Positions 25,953-36,799 of a DNA stretch of 64,000 nt are shown piece after piece. Origin of the DNA: Lingula anatina (lineage: Eukaryota > Brachiopoda > Lingulata > Lingulida > Lingulidae); NCBI RefSeq assembly GCF_001039355.2, contig NW_019774814.1, positions 346,793 to 410,792 of the forward strand, written 5' to 3'. The first letter of the stretch is position 1. Every line of letters starts with the position of its first letter. The position numbers were made by a program, and so were the translations under genes. The notes beneath the pieces are model-generated. The model had not been told where the DNA came from and did no database searches. It saw only the letters and a list, made by a program, of their open reading frames with translations.

Positions 25953-28900
25953 AATAACAACAATGAAATCTGCATATTATACTAAATTTACCCTATTTGT
26001 TTTATGTAGTTGATTAACTCAGAGAACAAAGTCCAGTCCCTGGAGAGAGATTTCAGTGTGTACAAAGAGCAGCAAAGCAGCAAACCCGAGGTTCGCCTTC
26101 AATCTGAAATTAATCTGCTGACACTGGAAAAGGTAGGGCTGCTGTATCAAATCCAAATATTCTGAATTCAGGCACATTTTAGTCAATATGTTTGTATGTC
26201 CTCATTATTTCAATGTATAGATACAGTAATAAAACCTCCACTCATGTCAAATAATTCACATTAGATTTAAGTATTGTGGTTACTGAGCTTGGCATAAGAT
26301 TATTATGATATATAATTGGATAAGGGCTTCCTGGCCAGGCTATCTGTAGGGAGGTAGAGCAAGGCCTTATATAGTATTTAATCTACTCACCATTGTATAC
26401 GTGTTAAAATCCAGGCTGAACTTGAGAGGAAGTTGGACTCTGTTTCCAAGTCTAAAGTCCACTACAAGCAGCAGTGGGGACGGGCACTGAAAGAGCTGGC
26501 CCGCATGAAGGAGAAGGAGCAAGCAGTTGCAAAACGACAGCTCCGCAAACAGCAGCAGGAGCTGGAGCACATGAGGCTTCGCTACCTGGCTGCAGAGGAG
26601 AAAGAGGTGGTAAAGGCAGAAAAACTAGAATTGGAGGAGATTAAGCAGGAAGTTAACAGGTAAAATAATGTTTTCTGTCACTAAGTGTTAACTGAAAGAG
26701 ACAGCAATCATTTTTTAAATGTTTAAAAACATAAGCAAACATATTCATAGATGAAGCTCTTACTGACAAATGACAAATGAAGCTCTTACTGCAAATAAGA
26801 AAATATAAATAAGCAAGTGTTATTAACTGTCATTCAACAAAACAGATTAGTGGTATATTCATTAACATAAAATGCTGGTTTTGTCATTTCTAGACTAAAA
26901 GAACAAGAAAATCAGAAACAACAACAGCAGCAGCAGCCTCTGCACAAAGCAGATATTTCCAGTACATCCCCAGGTGGCAGTGTCCAGTACACCCCTCTTC
27001 AGCCCGACCCTGACACCACCATAGATGAGAGGATTGCTAGACTGATAGAGGAGAGGGACGCACTGCTGAGGACTGGTGTGTACACACACGAGGACAGGAT
27101 AATAGCGGAGCTGGACAGGCAGATCAGAGAGGCTATAGCTAGAAAGAGCAGCTGACAGCTCCTGAGTCACACGACACTGCTGTTAACACAGGAATAGTAG
27201 TTCAGAGACACGGATTATGACTTATTTCTTGTGTCAAAAGTATTGTTGTTGGTTTGATAACTTTATTGATTTGAGCCAGCAGGTTCTGAGCAGTATAAAG
27301 TGTAGTCTGGATCATGCAAATTCACATTCTTTGGAGCATGATTTGGTTAAAATTGTTATAACAGTTTTATAAAGTAACACATTGTGCTCAGTTGTAACAA
27401 GTAGGGGCATTAGTACATGAAGAACCTGGTTACGAAGGGCTTTCTTGCAATTATATTATAGAAGTCCCCTTAAACAAGTATTTATTTGGTGTTCACTAAG
27501 ACACATCTACCTGCTTGATATGACTTAATGTGACTTACTGACCCCGAGTTTCAGAGTACACTGGGAATTGCTGGAGCTCACAGTAGAGGTTAGGTCCAAT
27601 GAACTCCCAAACTCACAGACAAGAGCTATTAAGTCTTAGTATGGAAACTGTTGCTGTACAAAACAATTGATGTAGCATCAAAAATGGTGTGTCATATTAA
27701 ATCACAGTATATTCATTTCACACATTTGTTTCATTTCTCCACCTTTGGTAGAGGAAGAGTGGAGGTTATTCCTGCATCCATCGTTGTAATATATTTTATA
27801 AGGTATAATTTATGACACAAGTTATATGTTGTATATTTTTTGCAAATGTAATATAACTTCAACTGGAAGACATTTGATTCATGCTAGATTAGTAAGTGAG
27901 TCTATTCATGCTACTAACAGTGGGATTTCTTTAGGGTTTCAAAGTTAGTTACCACTGCTTTTTTCAAACAACAACACATTTAAATTAGTCACATTTGGGT
28001 ACAACTGATTGTGGGATTAGTTTTACAGCTATCTTATTTATCTCATTTTTTCAGTTCTACTCATGTGCAGGTTCATAGCTGAAAATGACTAGTGTAAAAT
28101 TGCCCACTTTCAAATCCATCAGTACTGTGAAGTAACATTTTTCTGAATTTTGTTAATTCATTAGTTTCTTATAAGGCCGAGTTACTTAAAATTGACCCTG
28201 AAAAGAGGTTGGTGAGGTGCATATTGGTCTTAAGCAATAATTGTTGATCATGGAATTTAGTTTTTAAATTAGGACTTTCGACCAGCAATTTCCCTTCCTT
28301 CTCTACCCTAAGTGAATTGTAGTGGTTATGTTCAGTCAGTAAGTATGGATTAAAATTGCCAGTGCATATTATTTCCAGTTATTTAATAATTGTACTGTAT
28401 ATATACATATGCAAGTTGTACATATACAATTTTAATATTATTGTAAATAAAATATGATATTTGAAAATTAGTTTAAATCTATTCAATTTATATACTGCAA
28501 TGGCCATGATATTTATAAAACTAGGGCTAATCGTGTTAGGGAAGACAATGTCTTCACAATGTCTTCCCTAACACACTTAGCCCTAGTGTTGTAATCACAA
28601 TCACAGATGTGTGGTAAAAGTTTCAGCGACTATGGAGGAACAACCAATAAAATCCCAACAAAAATTGGCATGCCAATCTAGCAACTGAGGAGGCACTGCA
28701 AGTGAAAACTCATGTTTTGGGCATATTTGTTTCTTTTTAATAAAAAATTCCCCAATCCATAGATTTCATAGATTGTTTAGGCACAATATGTTACCTCATT
28801 AGCTATTTTGCTTTCAAATATCGGAATTTTGAAGTAAAAAAAGATTTTGCCCTCCCTTAAAAGACAGACAAAAAAACATTTATTGTTTAACTGTTTGTTT

Positions 28901-29316
28901 TATTCACCAGAAAGACAACACTTCTATAACAGTATAGCAAATTATGCAACAATAAAAAATACTCGGAACCAAATACCACCTAGTTAACCTATGCATCTGA
29001 TTATACAGTAATGGTGTTATGTTTGAGAAGAATCTTAATAAATATCTTTGTAAATTTTAATATATTTTTGATACAATAGCTTAACTGTATTTAGTGAGAT
29101 AATAGTAACTGAAAAATATGCTCACATCTGAATAAATAAATAAATAAATAAATAACTAGCACAAGGTATTCAAAAGTTCACGTCTGAGCACTGATAGGAA
29201 ACTGACTTATGATTCGTCTAAAGAAGAAATAAAATATACAGCTAAGCTTATTCAAAAAGCATATACCAGTACCATAAGATAAAACTGCATATATAATTAT
29301 AATTCTGGGCCCGGTT
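25953..29316 (+). pseudogene. CEP120: Second copy of CEP120 exons 19-21 and 3' flank, likely haplotype duplicate
   Basis: The block repeats 22358-25651 with small differences. Its coding exons are intact: about 26010-26132, 26421-26665 and 26894-27155. The exon differences I checked are synonymous (for example GGA to GGT and GAA to GAG). The 18 upstream exons are absent and a single N precedes it. It is therefore better read as an alternative haplotype contig than as a truncated paralogue. If it were real it would be a 3'-only CEP120 fragment. Confidence 0.85.
28521..28586. repeat. Imperfect long hairpin present in one copy only
   Basis: Arms at 28521-28551 and 28557-28586 are inverted copies of a segment starting ctagggctaa, with about three mismatches and a very short loop. 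The matching place in the other copy (about 24888-24920) has a single shorter version. Confidence 0.8.
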
Positions 29317-30235
29317 TTATAAAGGACGTTTAGCACGTTCATTTGTGTTGTCTGCTTTAATGTACTTTGGCAATGTCAATATCCGAGAAAAAGAGGTGCA
29401 GGAAACAAAACTGGTCTGTCAGTGAACAAACTTTACTGGTGGAACTGGTAGAGGCAGACCGCAGTACCATCAAAAACAAGCACACATCAAGCTTGGACAA
29501 CAAGATTAGCAGTAAAATCACTGCTGTTGGAGCAGCTCGCAGAACCCATGAAGAGTGCAAAGAGAAATGGAGGCAGCTGGTGACTGCGGTCAAGAAAGCA
29601 CACTGTGGCATACACAGCCACAGTGCCAAGACTGGGGGTGGAGCTCCTGCTCTATCGCTAGATGCCACAACCCAGAAAATCATAGAGATGCACAAGGACG
29701 ACCCCGCCTTCAATGGTGTATCTGACGGGTTCAAGACAACACTGGCAGCTTATGACTCCCGTTATATCAAAATAAGTAATAATAATTACTAATTAGTGAC
29801 TTATATGCCCATCTTAAGAAGTGAACTAGACACACACACACACAAACCTCAAATTCGTCAATGTCAAAGTAAGAGCAAAAATTCTATTGTTATAGAAATC
29901 CATTTTTTCAGATGAATACGGAAAATGTCGATACAAAAAACAACAGTACACACAAGCTATACAAGTGTGCATGTGCATTTTGCACGTGTTTGTGCAGTGT
30001 GAACATGCATATTTTTGTGCATGTCACAAAGCTATATCCAGGTGGGTCCACTGGATTCAAAAGAAACGCCAATGTTTCAGAAAAAGGTCTGCCTTATTAG
30101 ATTAGATTTACAATTGGCATTCATTGAAAGTTTTAAGAATTAAAATGCATTTTAATGAAGGTAGATAATTATGGCCATTAAGGCACTAAGAATGTAAGAA
30201 AAAAAGAAGCATTTTAAAAACTGATTTAAGAGAAT
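29308..30235 (+). mobile_element. PIF/Harbinger-like element with Myb/SANT-type ORF, first copy
   Basis: The segment starts with gggcccggttttataaagga, similar to the element end at 25656, and carries an ORF from the ATG at 29373 to 29792 (139 codons). The ORF has a basic start (EKKRCRKQNWSVSEQTLLVE) and a helix near RRTHEECKEKWRQLV, which is the pattern of Myb/SANT-like DNA-binding proteins encoded beside PIF/Harbinger transposases. No DDE transposase is visible, so the element looks incomplete. After the ORF come a short CA repeat and non-coding sequence up to an N at 30236. Confidence 0.6.
29373..29792 (+). CDS. Myb/SANT-like DNA-binding protein of a Harbinger-type element
   Basis: A 139-codon open frame. 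Conserved Trp residues occur at NWSV and KEKWRQL, as in a trihelix/SANT fold, and the C-terminal part (TQKIIEMHKDDPAFNGVSDG) is acidic and probably linker. In PIF/Harbinger transposons the Myb-like protein assists the transposase in terminal binding and nuclear import (family knowledge). It is short for the family and could be truncated or continue in another exon. Confidence 0.6.
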   Translation: MSISEKKRCRKQNWSVSEQTLLVELVEADRSTIKNKHTSSLDNKISSKITAVGAARRTHEECKEKWRQLVTAVKKAHCGIHSHSAKTGGGAPALSLDATTQKIIEMHKDDPAFNGVSDGFKTTLAAYDSRYIKISNNNY

Positions 30236-30296
30236 NCAATAAAATATATGACAATCAATTGTTCATTTGTGTTGTCTGCTTTAATGTACTTTGGCA

Positions 30297-30716
30297 ATGT
30301 CAATGTCCGAGAAAAAGAGGTGCAGGAAACAAAACTGGTCTGTCAGTGAACAAACTTTACTGGTGGAACTGGTAGAGGCAGATCGCAGTACCATCAAAAA
30401 CAAGCACACATCAAGCTTGGACAACAAGATCAGCAGTAAAATCACTGCTGTTGGGACAGCTCGCAGAACCCATGAAGAGTGCAAAGAGAGATGGAGGCAG
30501 CTCGTGACTGCGGCCAAGAAAGCACACTGTGGCATACACAGCCACAGTGCCAAGACTGGGGGTGGAGCTCCTGCTCCATTGCTAGATGCCATTACCCAGA
30601 AAATCATAGAGATGCACAAGGACGGCCCCGCCTTCAATGGTGTATCTGACGGGTTCAAGACAACACTGGTAGCTTATGACTCCCGTTATATCAAAATAAG
30701 TAATAATAATTACTAA
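30297..30716 (+). CDS. Second copy of the Myb/SANT-like ORF
   Basis: Same length and frame as the ORF at 29373-29792, with about ten amino-acid changes, for example GAARR to GTARR and EKWRQ to ERWRQ. The surrounding 30261-31168 block repeats 29337-30235. The N between them suggests haplotypes, but the protein-level divergence is higher than for the CEP120 exons, so two distinct element copies remain possible. Confidence 0.55.
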   Translation: MSMSEKKRCRKQNWSVSEQTLLVELVEADRSTIKNKHTSSLDNKISSKITAVGTARRTHEECKERWRQLVTAAKKAHCGIHSHSAKTGGGAPAPLLDAITQKIIEMHKDGPAFNGVSDGFKTTLVAYDSRYIKISNNNY

Positions 30717-31168
30717 TTAGTGACTTATATGCCCATCTTAAGAAGTGAACTAGAAACACACACACACACACACCTCAAATTCATCAATGTCAAAGTAAGA
30801 GCGAAAATTCTATTGTTATAGAAATCCATTTTTTCAGATGAATATGGAAAATGTCAATACAAAAAACAACAGTACACACAAGCTATACAAGTGTGCATGT
30901 GCATTTTGCATGTGTTTGTGCTGTGTGTGAACATGCATATTGTGAGATTTTTGTGCATGTCACAAAGCTATATCCAGGTGGGTCCACTGGATTCTAAAGA
31001 AACGCCAATGCTTCAGAAAAAGGTCTGCCTTAGATTAGATTTACAATAGGCATTCACTGAAAGTTTTAAGAATTAAAATGCATTTTAATGAAGGTAGATA
31101 ATTATGGCCATTATGGCACTAAGAATGTCAGAAAAAAAGAAGCATTTTAAAAACTGATTTAAGAGAAT

Positions 31169-31602
31169 TGTGTAATATTCCAAAAGCCACTGCACACATC
31201 ATCCTGGTGGAGAACAATATCAATGGTGTATTGTAAAAAGAGTGGGCAAAGGGATGTTTCTTAAACTGGGACCACCAAAGAGGCAAACAGCTCAAGAGAG
31301 AATTAAGAGGAACTGTGAATGAGTGTCATGTTGCTGGCAGGTGCAACCTTTGCATGTAAGTGCAAACAAGATTTAGAAGTTAAAAATAAATATTACAGAT
31401 AAAGTTTAAAAGAGATTATATTTCAAAGCATACTGTACCTTTGTCACTTTTTTATTTAGTGACCATTTTAGAGTCAAAGTATACAAAAGGTTGATCTTTT
31501 TTAATAATTTAATTTAGCTTTCTTTGTTCAATCATTCATTTTGACTTAACCTCAACATATTGTTAACTCCCAATATGTTTATTTCATGGTATTGTAATTC
31601 AG
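31169..31602. other. Unassigned sequence before the exon-like family
   Basis: It includes a short coding-like patch near 31250-31360 (frame with KRQTAQERIKRNCE) followed by a donor-like gcag/gtgcaa, then AT-rich sequence. This could be an upstream exon of the decayed nuclease-like gene, but the evidence is thin. Confidence 0.25.
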
Positions 31603-31735
31603 CCCTACTGCTGTGACCCGTATGCCAGCATAGAATGGAAGCCGAAACTCTTTATAAAAAGGATTGTTCAAGCTACGTCATGTGATACCATGATGATAAA
31701 GTGCTCCTGGGCAGCATTAGAAATGGATATCAAAG
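31603..31735 (+). pseudogene. 133-nt exon-like unit, copy 1
   Basis: It follows a tgtaattcag acceptor and reads PYCCDPY, then EWKPKLFIKRI, then MMIKCSWAALEMDIK. The donor found in other copies (AAAG/gtgagt) is changed here to gggagt. The protein family is not recognised. The units at 32357, 33999, 32734 and 35194 are relatives. Confidence 0.4.
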
Positions 31736-32356
31736 GGGAGTCGATACTTTCTAAAGAATCCCATATAGCTGAAAATAATTATCTGTTTTATCAATTTATT
31801 ATAACTAACATCACCAATATAGCTTCTCGATCCTCAATGATTTAAGAATGTAAAACATGAATAAGGAGTTAATTCTGAGAAGAGACATTCTTTCTATCTG
31901 TATATTAAGTAAATTAGTTGAACTTACTGGTTTTGAAAATATGATTAATATAAATCATTAACACATATGCAAAGACAATGTATTGGATTAATGATATTAT
32001 GCAATGCAACGGGGTTGCGTTTTTGGCACCAAAGGTTTCAGAACTTGAATTTCAGCTGGTGCGACCAATTTAGTTCAGTAATAAACATACTGAAAAGAAG
32101 TTAAATGTGTCATCATGTTCTAGACTATGTTTTAGGTATTGATTTTTAATTTAAAAGAAATGTCATTTTATAATGTATTTTATCATGAGCATTTTTCTAC
32201 TTCAATGAACATTTAAGTGGAAAAGTGTATGAAAAGCAGTTCTTCTTCAGTTATCAAACATCCATTGTTTGCTCATCAGATTTTGGCTAATGTTCATCAT
32301 ATTGTTACTTTCCTATCTGTTTATGAGTATGGTATATTTATGGTATTGAAATTCAG

Positions 32357-32489
32357 CCCTACTGCCATGAAGCCTATTAAAACATAGTGTGGGAGCCAAA
32401 ACCCTATATAAACAGAGTAATTAGGGTAACCTCTCTGGACAGCATGATGGTGAAGTGCTCCTGGGGAGCACAGGATATGGACATCAAAG
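32357..32489 (+). pseudogene. 133-nt exon-like unit, copy 2, with in-frame stop
   Basis: Acceptor attcag and donor AAAG/gtgagt are both present. The frame reads PYCHEAY, a TAA stop, then NIVWEPKPYINRV and MMVKCSWGAQDMDIK. The otherwise almost identical unit at 33999 has AAA (Lys) in place of the stop. Confidence 0.45.
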
Positions 32490-32733
32490 GTGAGTTGATA
32501 CTTCCCAAGGCATCCCATATCATATACCCATAGAATCAGTTAGTAATAAAATGAATATGGTTTAACATGTATACATGTATCTTTCATTTAAAAAAACATT
32601 TAATAACATCATATATGAAAGGCTGGTCTTTATTGGTTATTTATTTACTGTCTTTGTTTAATAATTTGACTTTGGCTTATACTCATCAAATTGTTAACTT
32701 CCTATCTCTTTATGTCATGGTATTGTAATTCAG

Positions 32734-32830
32734 CCTTACTGCCGTGACCTCTATACCATCAAAAACAGAGTGGGACCCGAAACCATTCATAAACAGAGTC
32801 ATTCATGTAACATCTCTCAATAGTATGAAA
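32734..32830 (+). pseudogene. Degenerate relative of the 133-nt exon-like unit
   Basis: It starts PYCCDPY after an attcag acceptor, then loses frame by one base. In the shifted frame EWDLKPFINRVIHVTSLNSM continues, followed by two stops. The same decayed version recurs at 35194-35290. Confidence 0.45.
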
Positions 32831-33417
32831 TGATAGAATCAGTTAGTAATAAAATGAATATGGTTTAACATGTATACATGTATCTTTGGTTTAAAAAAAA
32901 TCTAATAACATCATATATGAACATCTTTAGTTTAAAAACCTCAATGAAAAAAAGGAAGCTTACCAGTATTATAATGCAATCTGCATACAATACCTTGCTT
33001 TCAAGAGGAATAAAACAAAGATGAACTCATAATCTATAAAAAAAAATTAGAATGAAGAAAATGGATTCAGAGCCAGAAGAGTAATTAAAAATTTGAGTGA
33101 GTCTTGCAGATTTGAATATCAAATCTTAATCTTAAGGCTAAAAACCAGCAGGAATATTCATAATTGTGCAATATGAAGATATTGACAAAAGTATGGAAGA
33201 TGAAACTGCATAACACAGTGGAAAATTCAAAGAAACTAAAAAGATTGATAGATAGATAGATAAAATTTGAGTTCATAAACAGCAGGTGAAAGACCCAAGT
33301 GTGCGAAACACCACCTGCTCAGAACTTTGAAAAATGTGGGAGTGGAAAATTTAGGGTCTTCCCACTCCTTAAAGTAAAGTTAATTGGAATGATGAAAAGG
33401 AATGCAGTGGGTCCGTN

Positions 33418-34740
33418 TAATTATCTGTTTTATCAATTTATTATAACTAACATCACCAATATAGCTTCTCGATCCTCAATGATTTAAGAATGTAAAACAT
33501 GAATAAGGAGTTAATTCTGAGAAGAGACATTCTTTCTATCTGTATATTAAGTAAATTAGTTGAACTTACTGGTTTTGAAAATATGATTAATATAAATCAT
33601 TAACACATATGCAAAGACAATGTATTGGATTAATGATATTATGCAATGCAACGGGGTTGCGTTTTTGGCATCAAAGGTTTCAGAACTTGAATTTCAGCTG
33701 GTGCGACCAATTTAGTTCAGTAATAAACATACTGAAAAGAAGTTAAATGTGTCATCATGTTCTAGACTATGTTTTAGGTATTGATTTTTAATTTAAAAGA
33801 AATGTCATTTTATAATGTATTTTATCATGAGCATTTTTCTACTTCAATGAACATTTAAGTGGAAAAGTGTATGAAAATCAGTTCTTCTTCAGTTATCAAA
33901 CATCCATTGTTTGCTCATCAGATTTTGGCTAATGTTCATCATATTGTTACTTTCCTATCTGTTTATGAGTATGGTATATTTATGGTATTGAAATTCAGCC
34001 CTACTGCCATGAAGCCTATAAAAACATAGTGTGGGAGCCAAAACCCTATATAAACAGAGTAATTAGGGTAACCTCTCTGGACAGCATGATGGTGAAGTGC
34101 TCCTGGGGAGCACAGGATATGGACATCAAAGGTGAGTTGATACTTCCCAAGGCATCCCATATCATATACCCATAGAATCAGTTAGTAATAAAATGAATAT
34201 GGTTTAACATGTATACATGTATCTTTGGTTTAAAAAACATCTAATAACATTATATATCATATCTTTAGTTTAAAAACCTTAATGAAAAAAAGGAAGCTTG
34301 TCAGTATTATAATGCAATCTGCATACAATACCTTGGTTTCAAGAGGAATAAAACAAAGATGAACTCATCCACTATAAAAGAAATTAGAATGAAGAAAATG
34401 GATTCAGAGCCAGAAGAGTAATTAAAAATTTGAGAGAGTCTTGCAGATTTGAATCTCAAATCTTAATCTTAAGGCTAAGAACCAGCAGGAATATTCATAA
34501 TTGTGCAATATGAAGATATTGACAAAAGTATGGAAGATGAAACTGCATAACACAGTGGAAAATTCAAAGAAACTAAAAAAGATTGATAGATAGATAAATT
34601 TGAGTTCATAAACAGCAGGTGAAAGACCAAAGTGTGCGAAACACCACCTGCTCAGAACACTTTGAAAAATGTGGGAGTGGAAAATTTAGGGTCTTCCCAC
34701 TCCTTAAAGTAAAGTAAATTGGAATGATGAAAAAGAATGC
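33418..34740. repeat. Second copy of the 31774-33410 region with structural differences
   Basis: From 33418 the sequence repeats 31774 onward almost exactly for about 760 bases. The two then differ because the first copy has a segment of about 300 bases (32530-32830) that in the second copy lies further on, after the YqaJ-like ORF. The N at 33417 marks the contig join. It is therefore a mixture of an assembly duplicate and real local tandem structure. Confidence 0.65.
33999..34131 (+). CDS. 133-nt exon-like unit, copy 3, open frame
   Basis: Splice-bounded unit (attcag before, AAAG/gtgagt after) reading PYCHEAYKNIVWEPKPYINR and ending MVKCSWGAQDMDIK. All the family's frame-defining positions are open here. 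The host gene is uncertain; the YqaJ-like fragment 600 bases downstream may be part of the same gene. The function is unknown. Confidence 0.4.
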
Positions 34741-35051
34741 AGTGCAAGGGAAACATATTTTATAGATGTGAATTTGTAATTTGGACAAATGTTGACATGA
34801 TGGTGATTGAGGTTAGATATAATGATAAATTTTGCCAAAGAAAATTATTGCCTGCTTGTGTTAGTTTTTTTAAGCAATTTATAGTACCTAATATTCTGCC
34901 CTGGAGCAATAAGAACAAACAATATTCTTTTGACACACCTGCATATAGATGTGGACAATGTGACAAAGAACTTCCTGAAACTAATCAAAAATCAGACATT
35001 TCTGATGCAAGTGTGGGTTGTGACTGTGTGTGTAGATGCGATGTCTGGTAA
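34737..35051 (+). pseudogene. YqaJ-like (lambda exonuclease-type) recombinase C-terminal fragment
   Basis: The 104-codon frame begins MQCKG and continues RCEFVIWTNVDMMVIEVRYN and KFCQRKLLPACVSFFKQFIV. This resembles the end of YqaJ-type nuclease domains in invertebrate mobile-element proteins (Q-x-Q, C-D/E-F-V-V-W-T, hydrophobic-x-D-x-x-F, then F-F/Y-x-x-x-x-L-P). The tail has a Cys-rich patch (GCDCVCRCDVW) like the end of such proteins. The catalytic part is missing, so this is a fragment. Identification is by pattern only. Confidence 0.4.
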
Positions 35052-35193
35052 TGACCACTTCAGAGTAAAAGTATATGAAAGGCTGGTCTTTATTGGTCAT
35101 TTATTTACTGTCTTTGTTTAATAATTTGACTTTGGCTTATACTCATCAAATTGTTAACTTCCTATCTGTTTATGTCAAGGTATTGTAATTCAG

Positions 35194-35290
35194 CCTTACT
35201 GCTGTGACCCCTATACCATCAAAAACAGAGTGGGACCTGAAACCATTCATAAACAGAGTCATTCATGTAACATCTCTCAATAGTATGAAA
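35194..35290 (+). pseudogene. Degenerate relative of the 133-nt exon-like unit, second occurrence
   Basis: Nearly identical to 32734-32830, with the same frameshift and terminal stops. The flanks (35063-35193 and 35290-35640) also match 32600-32733 and 32830-33200. Confidence 0.45.
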
Positions 35291-35956
35291 TGATAGAATC
35301 AGTTAGTAATAAAATGAATATGGTTTAACATGTATACATGTATCTTTGGTTTAAAAAAAATCTAATAACATCATATATGAACATCTTTAGTATAAAAACC
35401 TTAATGAAAAAAAGAAAGCTTACCAGTATTATAATGCAATCTGCATACAATACCTTGCTTTAAAAAGGAATAGAAGAACAAAGATGAACTCATCCTCTAT
35501 AAAAAATTAGAATGAAGAAAATGGATTCAGAGCCAGAAGAGTAATTAAAAATTTGATCGAGTTGTGCAGATTTGAATCTTAAATCTTAATTTTAAGGCTA
35601 AGAAGCAGCAGGAATATTGCGCAATATGAAGATACTGACAAAAGTATGGAAAAAAAACAGTGCTGGAAAAAAAAAATAAAAAAATAACTGAAAGAGGCGA
35701 AAACATTTATGACAAATAATTAACCATTCCAAACATTATGTGACTCATTTTGACTTTTTAAATATATTTTTTGTACCGAAAGTAACCGACTTTCTTTCGG
35801 AAACGTTTCCATTGTAGAGTCTCGACTACGAGACTTACCCCAGTCATACAAATTCACGTATTCCAGATTTACTGTTTTCTATTGTTTGTTTCTATTATTC
35901 CCCCAGATTTGCTGGGTCAGCTTTCCAGTAATCTACTCCTACTTTCTTTTTTAGAC

Positions 35957-36716
35957 ATGCCAGGCTGTCTTTATTGCAAGAAGACTTTTTCAGATCGTAG
36001 TAACAGAAAGCAGCATGAGTGAAGTTGCCTGAATTGTTACTGTGGTCTAAAATTTGTGAAGAACCGCATACTAGCGGAACATTTCAAATGTAAACCTGCC
36101 TGCAAGACAGAGTAGGAGAGGAAGAGGCCAGCGGCCCTTGCCCCAGACCTATTGGAGGAGCCCCCACTGTTGGTGGATGTTACGCCTGGGGAGGAGGCTA
36201 TCCTTGTGTAACGTGTTACACGTCGTTGCCACTGACAATGTGCAGCAACATGCGCGGCCTATGATGTTGCTCAAGTGTGGACTGGTGAGGCCATGACGCT
36301 CTCGTTGTTGTTTGGATGTTGGAGTTTTTTTGTTTTGGTTTGATGTTCCGTGAGCGGGGATTATTTGTTGCCTACAATTATTCTGTTTTAAAGTAAGTGC
36401 AATTCGCTGCTTTATTCCCAAAATCTTTTAAACAATATCTGTCGTTCTTGTAGTTTCTTATTACTTATTATGATTCTATGTTGCTTCTTACAGGTATGTC
36501 TGGAAGCCTTATTTTTATCTCCAAAGAATAAATATATTTGTAAAACCTAGTGTTGTTTATCACCTGCTTACACTTGCCCTGTCCCCTTTGGCCAGCCCCA
36601 GACCAACTGCAGGGGGAAAGAGATTGAAGATAGGACCACCCCCTGAACCCGCGGAACACCTAAGCTCTTCTGAAGAAGAGGAACCACCCAGCGTAGTGAG
36701 GGAAGCTAAGGAGTAG
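35957..36716 (+). pseudogene. Decayed zinc-finger gene
   Basis: After an acceptor-like tttttag comes a frame reading MPGCLYCKKTFSDRSNRKQH, a C2H2-type finger start. An in-frame TGA follows, then a second Cys/His cluster (CLNCYCGLKFVKN, AEHFKCKPACK), a TAG, and a Pro/Glu-rich stretch ending near 36210. A second coding-like block at 36594-36716 (TAGGKRLKIGPPPEP, SSSEEEEPPSVV) ends at a TAG. The two stops and lack of a full frame indicate a pseudogene or a transposon-derived finger gene. The family is not identified. Confidence 0.4.
36210..36593. other. Gap between the two zinc-finger-like blocks
   Basis: Probably an intron of the decayed gene. Nothing else is recognisable. Confidence 0.4.
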
Positions 36717-36799
36717 GACGGAGAAATTGATCGAGTGCCCCTACTCCACGAAAGGGAGGTGCACTACCCAGATGGGAGGCGGGAGATCGTTCACAACTT

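Noticed and set aside
25953-27155. Separate truncated CEP120 paralogue
   Set aside because: Exon differences look synonymous, intron identity is allelic, and the copy starts exactly at an N without upstream exons or promoter.
29357-29734. Minus-strand 125-codon frame antisense to the Myb/SANT ORF
   Set aside because: It mirrors the plus-strand ORF in both copies, is rich in Ser/Leu as expected from an antisense shadow, and shows no domain.
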